The notes beneath the pieces were generated by a model. The model ran no database searches and was not told the origin of the DNA. It was given only the letters and a program-made list of their open reading frames with translations. A DNA stretch of 64,000 nucleotides from Sabethes cyaneus (lineage: Eukaryota > Arthropoda > Insecta > Diptera > Culicidae). The stretch lies in the NCBI RefSeq assembly GCF_943734655.1, contig NC_071355.1, positions 72,811,449 through 72,875,448 on the forward strand, read 5' to 3'. Numbering within the stretch: position 1 is the stretch's first letter; each line of letters starts with the position of its first letter. Made by a program: the position numbers and the translations under genes. Below are positions 24,531 to 34,859 of the stretch, in pieces.

Positions 24531-26899
24531 TTCGATGACGCCATGATGTTAACAGTTAAACTATTGCTTACCACAAATCATCTATTGTGGCGCTAAACAC
24601 TTTCAACGTAATGCAATGAAATTTTTTACTCATAAAATAAGTAAATTGTACCATACCGTTCTTTTATCTTTACTCATAGATAATTTGATTGTTTTATACA
24701 AAGTGAATCGAAACTTGCTAGATTGTGTAAACCAGCATCCTAGGGAAACGGTTAAAAATATGCAAATGTGAAACAGCAGAAATGACTAAAACGCGACCAA
24801 AGGCGTTAATAAATTCGCATTTACCGGTGACCTCCAAAAAGGCGAATGACGTGCAAATTAAGCGGGCTCATTTTTCATTTTATCCAATCAACTTAACTGT
24901 CAATTTTGTATGTCTTTGATTTCCTTTTAGTGTGAATGAATGAATGTATCAGAGGGGTTCAGATTTTACAAAATACCGTTCAAAATGTTCGAATTAGTGG
25001 GGGTTCATAATATCGATTGCTTAAGTGATATTTAAACCTTAGTCGTTACATGTTTTCAAAAAAAAACTCATTTTTCATTGCCTTTATCACCAATCTTATA
25101 TACCCGCTTGAGGACCGATACTCTAAAGTTTTTGCTTGGCAGTTGCATTCAGAAATCTGGAAACTTGAATACAAATCAACCCTAAATTGATTGACCGAAA
25201 ATTCGACAAAATTCAAGCAGTTGAAGCACCTGGTTAAAAATATAAAAATCGTTATTTAAACGTTTCAATTTACGTAAAATTATGTAAATATCAAGTGTTT
25301 GGAGTCTTTTAACGATATTTCAAAAGGAACAGTCCGAAACTGGAACTCGAAAATTTTGACTTTGACAAAGAGATCTGAGATTTGCAGACAAATCTTGAAA
25401 GTATACAGGGAGAACCGTCAACTTTTTATTCTGATTGAATAAAAGTGTTGCCCATTCTAAGTGTCTGGTTTCACGATCGTGGTGCTTAGAGTGCTTGGTT
25501 TTAATTGTAATAGATTAGGTACATGTTTTAAGCCTTGATTTTATTTGTTTCTTTTTTGGATGCGAGGCTGGTGGTAAGTGCTCTTGACACATTCGATTCG
25601 CAGCAAAGCATCCATTTGCCTGAAAAAAAAAACACCGCAAACGATAGTCTAAACAAAACCCTTGATTATCGCACGCTTTGTAGGCCAACCATATAGGCCG
25701 TCGCGGTCGGTATCGGAACATCCACTGATTACCAGACTGCAGACTGCCGTCGGGCGGGCGGTGGTCGTCCCGTGCATCCATGCATGGTAAATAGTTCCAG
25801 CAGCAACTTGCGCTCGGAACGTGCCACCTTTGCGTTTGCAGCGATTCCATGCTATCGTATCAGCAACAACAAAGTAGCGAATTGAGCCAGACGCCGCAGC
25901 CCAGCTCGATCGGCGGCGGTGGTGGTCTCCTTTGGGGATTCAACGCAAAGCAGCATCTGGCATATGCGAAACTTGCTTTTTGGATGCAAAACATTTTTGA
26001 GTTGATTGCTAGGTGGGATAAATGCTTCAGTTTTTGGGTTATCATAAAACCGATTTTGATTCAGTTCCGAAGATATTCATACTTATCTATGCTACTCATT
26101 ACACTTTATAGTACACCTATATTTTAATTAGTTTGTTTTAGCTCGAAGCAGACAGTTTTAGGTGTTAATACCCTTTCTGTTGATGGTTTTATTATTTCTG
26201 GGTGATTCCTTTTGTATCGTCGAACGTTCCGACGCTCGATTATTTATTTTAATAAAATGAAAACCACTCGCCAGTCAAAATAAAAAAAAGGCTGCACAAT
26301 AATTTGCTGCTAAATGTTTCGCATGTTTTGACTCAAAACGAGCGTGAAAGTAATTCGTTGAAAAGGAGCACGCTGTTGTGTTTTGACTGGAACGGTGTTC
26401 ATCGAAAATACAAAATCACTTTTGTATCAATGAAAACGATGCATAAACGTGATTAATTTCACGTTATGTACTCACTTTTTGCCCATAAAATGTCGATTCA
26501 AGAAGTGTTTTGTCCTTTTCGCATAGTAATAGTGGTTTTGTTTTGCTAGAATAAATGCTCCATTAATGGTGTAGCTAAGCACAATGTATTTTATTTTTTG
26601 TTCAATGTAATTTTTGTGGGATGTTATTTATGAAAGACAATGTGCTTGCCACTAGGCAAAACAACTACGTTCGTTGTTCGACTAACTTTATAAAGATAAA
26701 AATAAATTTTCCAGTTCAACTAGATTGTACCAATAGCTGCGGTAATATTTCTTCAATTGAGCTTGGTGTTTCTATATCATTGTGTTATGGAGATGCGTTT
26801 CGTTCCATTTCTTTGGACCAATTAATAATTTCGGATTCTTTTTCCATTGTCAGAGCACTTGGGATTCGATCTCTTTCGATTTATTTTACACTCAACCGA
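24531..26899. other. Non-coding stretch with one candidate exon-like patch
   Basis: AT-rich at both ends. A GC-richer patch at about 25550-25960 contains a polypyrimidine-poor but acceptable AG (25840-25841), followed by an open frame with QQQQ, SSELSQTPQPSS and GGGGG runs (about 25842-25960). No donor or homology was recognised, so an exon is only a possibility. Confidence 0.3.
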
Positions 26900-27055
26900 A
26901 CCGGGAGTTGATTATTCGTGAAAATGCAGAACGAGTTTGTGAGCCGCTTCCTGTACAGCTTCCTTGCGCGAGTTTTGACCACCGTGTTTTCTTTGTCACT
27001 CCAGTTTGGTGCCTTCCGAACTTTGTACACGTGCAGTCCAGAAGGTGACATATTT
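26900..27055 (-). pseudogene. Tc1/mariner DD37E-type transposase relic
   Basis: The - strand reads MSPSGLHVYKVRKAPN, then ENTVVKTRARKLYRKRL, which corresponds closely to the segment just before the first catalytic aspartate in the DD37E transposase at 54823-56075 (there KSFKVRTVPNRNDKQNT). After SFCIF the similarity stops before the catalytic DDETY box. About 50 codons are preserved, cut on the right by the start of the repeat at 27056. Confidence 0.65.
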
Positions 27056-27173
27056 TTACCTTTGTTATACAATATAACAAAGGTTTAGGAATTGGTCGAA
27101 AAACATGAAGTCGATCTGAGGCCCGGAGGGCCGTGTCACATATACCAATCGATCAGGTTCGACGAATGAACAA

Positions 27174-27241
<68 letters not shown>

Positions 27242-28397
27242 TATGTGTGTGCGCTTCAATTTTCAATCGCCTATTTCTCGGAGATGGCTGAACCGATTCG
27301 TCTGCTATAACTTTTATTTGAAAGGTATTTTTACCTAGTATATCACTATTAAATGGTTTCGTGGTCTGACTTTTAGTTTAAAAGTTATAAGCAAAAATGT
27401 GAAAATTACGTGACATGATTTTCTCCGGAACCACATAACCGATTTCATCGATCTTAGTACCAAATAAAAGCTCTTACTATTGCTAAACTTCACGCCAATT
27501 TTTATTGAAAACAAACAAGTGGTTTAAAAGTTATGCTTAAAAAACCAGTTTTGACAAGGTTCAAATGATCGCCTGTTTCTCAGAGATGGCCAAACCGATT
27601 TACGTGCTATTAGTTTCATTTGGCAGATAATATAGCCGGATAGATCACTATTGAATGGTTTTTTGATTGGATGTTTAGTTTGAAAGTTATGAGTAATTCA
27701 ATACACCACACCAAAATTAACAATAATTTATAATGATTTTAACCAAGAAAAATAACCTAATTTAAATTATTTTAATGTCAAACGAGAGGTTTTCACACTA
27801 CGAATATATATGCAAAATTTCATAAGAATTGGTTTTACCGGTCAAAAGATATTAACCCTCGAACACTCGCGCCAACTTTTATAACACGGTTACTCGCGCG
27901 CACAATAGCCCAAAACCAAAGAAAACGTGCGCACTAGAATTTTGACTAGGAAAACTTGGTTTTAAGTTTATCGAATCTTTGGAAGAGTTTCTTGAAATTG
28001 AAAGCTCTATCGTCTGGTAGAATTTGAATTTTGATTAATCCCCCTAAAAGTGAAATAAAAAAATTATTTTCCTTCAGTTTCAATATAACACATTGATGTG
28101 TTTGAAGTTTTGGAGCATATTATTACAAGAAATTTTGCTGAAGACAGTAACCTTCTATCTCTTCAACGAAGAGATCTTATTTATTGTATATGAATTTGAA
28201 AAATCAGTTTTTCTATTTTAGCTTTTTTTGTAATTGTTGTATGACTTTTTCATGTATTACAAAGTTGTATGAATAATAAAAATACACAACTTTGCTGAAC
28301 ATAGTATACCTCTATGTTTCCTTGTTTACGAACTGTAGAACTTTGATTATAAAAAATACCCTGATTTTGACCCCGAATTACTCGACTACCAACAGAC
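27056..28397. repeat. Dispersed (GT)n-bearing repeat, left segment
   Basis: It starts with a small palindrome acctttgttatac-aatataacaaaggt, then a 'gaggcccggagggccgtgtcacatatacc' phrase, a GT microsatellite and several diverged 'agatggc(t/c)(g/a)aaccgatt(c/t)' units (27280, 27585). I recognise this structure from mosquito intergenic repeats. The right boundary is the target duplication of the RTE insertion; the repeat seems to resume at 31653. Confidence 0.55.
27178..27252. repeat. (GT)n microsatellite
   Basis: About 37 nearly uninterrupted GT units with two GTAT interruptions at the right end. It sits at the same internal position as expected for this dispersed repeat family, so it is part of the element rather than an independent locus. 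Confidence 0.95.
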
Positions 28398-31300
28398 TTA
28401 CTTACTTACTTATGTGTCCATGTCCGCCGGTCCGGCAGAACAAAGGGATGAAATTAGAGATCTCCACTGCTGACGGTTACCCGCCATGGCTTTTACCTGT
28501 CGCCAGGACAGGTTCTCGTCTACAGCCCGGATGTCGTTGGTTAAGCTCCGTCTCCATGAGCCTCTGGGTCTGCCTCTTCTACGCTGTCCTTGTGGATTCC
28601 AGTCGAGTGCTGCTCTGCAAACCTCGTTCGCTCCTTTCCTCAAGGTGTGTCCGATCCACTTCCACCTACGCTCACGAATTTCTGTGGCTATCGGCCGTTG
28701 ATGACACCGACGATGGAGTTCCTCATTGGATATCCAATTATCAGGCCACCAGGCACGAATAATATATCGCAGGCACCGGTTAATGAATACCTGCAGTTTT
28801 TGCGTTGTCTCCGCTGAGACGCACCACGTTTCGCAGGCATACAGCAGTACGGACTTAACGTTTGAATTAAAGATTCGGGTTTTCGTACGTAGAGTGATCT
28901 GGTTTGAGCGCCAAATGTTTCGCAGACCTGCAAAGGCACCCCTGGCCTTCCTGATCCGTGTGGCTATATCAGCCTTGGTACCACCATCGGGCGTTGTTTG
29001 GCTACCAAGATATTGAAAGACGGCTACCTGCTCAACTTGTTGTCCCGCTACTGTAAAGTTGGTGGAATTGTCAGTGTTCACTACCATAGACTTAGTTTTC
29101 GCTACATTGACTGTGAGACCTGCTGCCTAGGAGCTCTCGGAGAGGTCGTCTAACTTGCTCTGCATATCGTTTCGGCGTTGTGCGAGCAAGACAATGTCGT
29201 CGGCTAGGTCGAGGTCATTTAGCTGCTCCATCGTTAGAGGATTCCAAGGCAATCCTCGATTTGGTCTACTGTCAATTGCTCCAACTAATATCTCATCCAT
29301 AACGATGAGAAACAGAAGCGGTGATAAAATGCTGCCCTGTCTCACGCCAGCAGTAACCCTTATGGGGTCGGACAAGACGCCGTCGTGCAAAACCTTGCAC
29401 GAGAACGCCTCGTACTGAGCCTCGATGAGATGGACTAGCTTATCTGGAACTCCTCTACGCCTAAGTGCGCCCCAGATGTTTTCGTGATTGAGTCGGTCGA
29501 ACGCCTTTTCGAAGTCAACGAACACCAGCAGAAGAGAGTCCTGGAATTCGTTGATCTGCTCCAATATAATGCGGAGCGTTGTGATATGGTCTACATATGA
29601 TCGGCCAGCACGGAATCCTGCTTGCTGCCGCCGGAGAGTAGCGTCGATCTTCTCCTGGATCCGGTTGAGGATTACCTTACAGAGTACTTTGAGAGTAATA
29701 CAGAGCAACGTGATGCCACGCCAGTTACCGCATTCCGTTAGGTCTCCTTTCTTAGGGACTTTGACCAATATGCCCTGCATCCAGTCCACCGGAAAAGTTG
29801 CGGTTTCCCAAATATTGCTGAAAAGCTGACGCATCATCTGGGCTGACAAAGATGGGTCAGCTTTGAGCATTTCGGCTGAAATACAATCTATCCCTGGCGC
29901 TCTATTGGATTTCATACTCTTGATGGCTGCTACAATTTCATCCAGCGATGGCGCCTCCGAGTTCACGCGATTTATTCGACGAACTGTAGGCGTCGTACGC
30001 TGCTGGTTTTGTTGGTCTCTGACATTTGAAACTCGGAAGAGTTGTTCAAAATGTTCAGTCCATCGCTTAAGCTGTTCTGTACGGTCAGTCAATAGCTGAC
30101 CAGCTCTGTCCTTTAGCGGCATCTTTGTATTCATCCTGGCACCACTAAGGCGGCGAGAAATATCGTACAACAAACGGATATCACCATTAGCGGCGGCGGT
30201 TTCTCCTTGTTCGGCTAGGGAGTTAGTCCAGGCTCTCTTGTCCCGCCTACAAGCACGTTTAACAGCCCTCTCCAGTTCGGCGTATCGTTGACGGGTAGCT
30301 GTCTTAGCCGATCTGGTCCGCGCTCGCTCAATGCCGGCTTTCGCTTCTCTCCGCTCGTCGATCTTCCTCCAAGTTTCATCCGAAATCCACTCCCTCCGCC
30401 CACTGCGCGCTTTGCCGAGGGTTTCATCACTGGTCGTGATGAAGGCGTTCTTGATGCCGGTCCATTGCTCTTCGACGGTTCCACCAGATGGCAACTCCGA
30501 GGCTCGAGATTCAAGTTGTTCAACAAAAGCCCTTTTCACCTCAGGATTCTCCAATCGGCGGACGTCGTAGCGGCACCCAACTTTCTCCTCCCGTCGTTGG
30601 ACACGTGCGACGCGCAGACGTATCTCAGCGATAACAAGATGATGGTCGGATGCAATGTCAGCGCTGCGTTTGTTGCGTACATCAAGAAGGCTCCTTCTCC
30701 ATTTCCGGCTGATGCAGATGTGGTCGATTTGGTTTTCTGTTCGGCCGTCGCGGGAAACCCACGTGACTTTGTGTACTGGTCTATGGGGGAAGAGCGATCC
30801 ATCAATGACCATGTTGTTTTTACCACAGAATTCTGTAAACAGCTCCCCGTTTTCGCTCATTTCTCCTAGGCCATGGCGTCCCATGACGCGTTCAAGGTCC
30901 GCGTTGTTTGAGCCAATCTTCGCGTTGAAGTCGCCCATGTGAATTTGGATGTCCCCCTTCGGGATTTTCTCAACCACGCTGTTCAGCTGGCTGTAAAAGC
31001 TCTCTTTCTCCTGCAGGTCGGCAGCATCTGTTGGCGCATAGCACTGGATTGCCGTAAGGTTCCTAACCCGTGCTCTAAATCTGGCAACGATTATTCGCTC
31101 ATTTATTGGTTCCCACTTCATCAGGGCCGCACGTGCCCCTGGGCTCAGTAGGAATCCAACTCCTCTTTCTCGAGTAGCATTTTCACCTCGTATGCCAGAG
31201 TAGAGCAAGACTTGCCCGGATGATGTCCTGTGTTCGCCAGTACCCGGCCAGCGGACCTCGCTCAGCCCCAGGATTTCAAGCTTCAGGCGGCTAGCTTCCC

Positions 31301-31652
31301 TTGCAAGTTGAGCCAGCTTGCCCTGCTGGGCAAGGGTCAGTATATTCCATGTTCCGATTCGTGTCCGTGTTTTCATGCTAAAGGTCGTTGCCAATAATCC
31401 GGAGAGATTTCTTCTTTCATTTTCATTAACTTTTTGTGTGTTCTGGTACAGTAGGCTGTTAACCTAAGGTCCTTATCCCGCTGATGGGGCTGCCATCTTA
31501 ATGTGGGCGGGAGCCACTGTGCCCCCTTTCCTGTTAGCATACGACAACCGAGGTTGCGTACCCCAGCCGGCACCTCGTGGAGGTAGGAATAGGAGTTAAT
31601 GAACAGAGGTTATGGAATGCACATGTTCACCCTTTGCCAGCCACTACTACCA
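28398..31652 (-). mobile_element. Nearly intact RTE-like (SR2-like) LINE with 13-bp target duplication
   Basis: Exact 13-bp duplications ACTACCAACAGAC lie at 28385-28397 and 31653-31665, giving a 3255-bp body on the - strand. The 5' leader (31652-31377) contains a 'gtaccccagccggcacctcgtggaggtagg' phrase (written here as on +) shared with other LINE 5' blocks nearby. The 3' end is a TAAG-repeat tail at 28398-28412. One open frame covers almost the whole element apart from a single stop. The preserved duplication and frame suggest a recent insertion. Confidence 0.95.
28410..31376 (-). pseudogene. RTE-like ORF: endonuclease + reverse transcriptase, one in-frame amber codon
   Basis: From the first ATG (31376) the frame runs 749 codons to a TAG at 29127-29129. 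It then continues in the same frame with AAGLTVNVAKTKS and a further 226 codons to a natural stop at 28410. The apurinic endonuclease shows GTWNILTL, LSEVRW (E about 40), MGDFNAKIG (D about 149), NQIDHICIS and ASDHH (about 243-246). The reverse transcriptase shows NRAPGIDCISAEML, FVDFEKAFD (about 620-627), GVRQGSILSPLLF and LADD (about 724-727). The C-terminus carries FQYLGS, YACETWC and a basic GQRRRGRPRGSWRR stretch. The stop falls after all catalytic motifs, so a truncated protein could keep both active sites. It would, however, lack the C-terminal region normally present. Confidence 0.92.
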
Positions 31653-32372
31653 ACTACCAACAGACGGATACATTTTAAACATTTTACGTTTGTTGGTAGT
31701 TTTGCTGCACACAGACACCATTTTTCCATATGAAGAAACGAAAGAAAATTCCAGTTGGGGCCAATTGCGGTACACCTCACATGCAACTTGCTTCGTTTCT
31801 GTGACGTCGGTTTATGCTAATCTTGTTTCCTAACAATTTAAAGTATTAATGCATTGAATAATTCTGAAATTTTGCTCATAACAAGTTTACTGAAGAATAT
31901 ACGTTAGTATATACGTAATATACGATTTGTAACTTTATAACAATATGGCATTCAAAAACCTACACATGTTGTACAAAATACAACAGCGTGAGTAACCGAA
32001 AGTTAATAAAAATTGATGAAATTTATTCAAGAAAACTTTATTGTTGTGAATCAAATAGAATGGCATTACAGGAAATTATGCATAGTTCAAAAACTTATAA
32101 ACTAGACCTTTACTACGCAATGCATATGTTAAAGAATAATATTTCATCTTACAACTCACTTTTACTTGGACTTACCCTCATTAGTAACAACTTACTCAGC
32201 AATTTCATGAGAAAAGAAACTATCAAAATTTATAAGTGCTTCTATTTGGTTCAAATTTTGTAAACTTATTCAATTTCATGTAAGCCAAACGTGTCGATTT
32301 CTATCTCAAATAGCAAGTAAGATCGTATAACAAAGGTTCCTTTCACCACTAGGTGGATTATATCAGGTTTTT
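31653..32372. repeat. Probable right segment of the (GT)n-bearing dispersed repeat
   Basis: After the second target duplication, AT-rich sequence runs to cgtataacaaaggttcctttcaccactaggtgg at about 32323. Its gtataacaaagg is the inverted partner of the cctttgttatac that opens the repeat at 27056. A 91-codon open frame inside (31988-32263) matches nothing. Confidence 0.45.
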
Positions 32373-34555
32373 ACACCAAATAACCTCAAAATTTAACCTG
32401 TTTTTGCCACATACCGAATCTATATATTGGGTTGTGTTTGAATGCGTTACATTATAAAGCGCTTTCATTTAGCTGACATTTTTTTCTGATTGGCCGAATC
32501 CATATGATCGAATGAGTCAATGCTACATTGTTATAAAAATGCCATTTGTGCAAACAGATGAACAATTGGTGGTATAGAAAACACAAAAAACCATAACTAG
32601 TTGATTTCTAAGCCGTAAGTTCAAATTTATTCGAATATGATCCAAGAGGCAGAGTTCAGGCGTCAGTATGATAAAACTTCAAGATGATTCGAAAGTACCT
32701 AATAAAGGGGAAAACAAATCAGCAAATTGTTGTACTTGTTCATTTGTAAAACCGGCTCCGGTTAACGAGTAACGCTTACGTTGATTACTGATCCAATGAT
32801 CCAAGACAATTTGCTGTTGGTGGTATGTTGAATATGAGTGTAAACACTGGCACAAAACGGAACTCCCCGCAGCTACCGATCGAGTATACAACGCCGGCTA
32901 CACCATTGAAATGTGGGTCAAATTTGACCTCACGCAACCGCTCCGTGAACGGCAGCAGTGCGTGCTCTCAAATCAAACTTAAATGCCCTGTGCACTGCCC
33001 GGTCAGGAGTGATATATTTTTAGAAATTCGCTCGATATTGTTCGATTTGCTCGGAATTCGACAATCAATCGTCCAGTCCAGATGCGGTTTTGCAACACCC
33101 TTCCTAACAATTACTGCCAACGCGGGATAATGGGGTCGACCGAAGCGAATGCTCGACATATTGAGAATTTCGTCACGATCGAGCCCTGCGTGATCGAATG
33201 CTCACCAATTTAGACAAAAAAAGTCGTTTTTATTTTTCATTTAACACCGCCCAACAGACCAGTTCCAACCCTTCGTTGGTCCGCATTCATATACATACGA
33301 ATGTGTATGCTCTGAATCAGGCGTGTTGGGTGTTTGGCGCAGACACGCTGACGCAAAAAGCATGCTCAGGAAGGCGTTGAAAAATGGGGAATTTATGACC
33401 AGCCGAGGAAATTATGTCATCTGACCTTTATTGGCTTGTGGTGACAAAGGATTCAACCCATATCGTAGGTTGAGTCATACGAGTCAGAAACGGTCGAAAT
33501 GATGTACTGGCTTTCTTAAGTGAAATCAAACTCACTGCAAATTTTATGTGCATGTAAAACTCAATGAATTTTCCAGAGCCGGATCAATAAAACATGAATT
33601 GATATAACACGAAGGCTGATATAGTCAAATCGGAAAAAACGGCAAAAAGCGTACAAATCGTTTGTTGGAAACCAGTTCTGCTCACACAACAAATTATAAC
33701 ATCCATTACGACCGGGAACGAACCATGAAGGTGAACATAACACTGTGAAAGTGAAATTATTTTATCACGCTATAGTTTTTCTGCTGACAGTGTTTTGCGT
33801 CACGCGTACAGACTTTGCACAGACCGCGCACCCACTGTCAGAGCACTCCCCGAACGTAACGTCGTCGTCGTAGTTTGGCGGACTGCAATCTGTTTCAGAC
33901 CATGGTGTTGTTGAAAACAAAAAAATAAGCTGCCAGAATCAATGACACTAACCAGACTGACGTTCGCCGGGTGCTCACAGTTAGAGCGAAAACGAAAGTC
34001 GCTGCTTGCTGCTTACGCTTATACTGTTGCTTGCTTGCTGGCAGGCTGGCTGGCTGGCGGGTGCAGCGAATATCGGGAAACCCAAAGCCAAAGCCGTCGG
34101 CAAGTCATCACTGTGTGTCTGGCTGGATGCGGAGGAAAATGTTACAGTACTAATGCACGAAAAGCGAAATGATATAAGCCGAGACTTTGTCTTGTCGAGA
34201 AGCTCTTGCTCGGAAAATTTCGTCCTCTTCACCACAGTGAGCCAACAGTTTGGGCTGAAAGAAAAGTTGCACGCCGGTCTGATTAGATTGTTTACTTTGT
34301 GCAGAAATTGCTGCTGAGTGTAATTTTATCATTATGATGTTGAACAGGGCTCATGGATGTCTTGATTGGCATATCTGAGTTAGTGCTAACTGTCGTGTCA
34401 GCAAGTTGCGCGATAAAAATGTGTTTGCCGATTAACACCATCAAATTTATTCAAGATTTAATGAATATGAGTCACACTATGATAATCATGTTTTTTCTAT
34501 TTGTTGATTTATCAACCCTACTTTCTGCTATGACTAAGTAAATAATGGAATGAGC
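32373..34555. other. Non-coding stretch, nothing recognised
   Basis: GC-richer islands at about 32840-33190 and 33780-34110 could be untranslated exons or promoters, but no open frame shows recognisable protein. A ctggcaggctggctggctggcggg run lies at about 34038-34061. Confidence 0.35.
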
Positions 34556-34557
34556 TA

Positions 34558-34771
34558 CAGTCAACTTTCGCTAATTGCACTAAGCTCTTAGCCCACTTAG
34601 TGAAAGACTTTCGTTAATTGGGCTGAACTGTCGAAACCGAGGGATACATCGATTGTTTACATTGTCAGAAATGACGTTTGATTTCGTTTTAGATGGGCTA
34701 TAGCCCAATTAACGGGAGCCCGATTAAAACGTAGCCCACTTGAAGACAGCCCAATGAACGAAAATTGACTG
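34558..34771. mobile_element. Short TA-flanked MITE (214 bp)
   Basis: The ends CAGTCAACTTTCGCTAATTG and CAATGAACGAAAATTGACTG are imperfect inverted repeats, with TA on both sides (34556-34557 and 34772-34773). The interior carries several gcccaatt / agcccac words in both orientations. It is a non-autonomous Tc1/mariner/pogo-type element. Confidence 0.85.
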
Positions 34772-34859
34772 TATTTTGTGATATTGTACAATACTTATAC
34801 CCTTTTGGCTACAATTAAAACACTACAAAACACTTGTTCTACCCACGAAATTTTCACTT

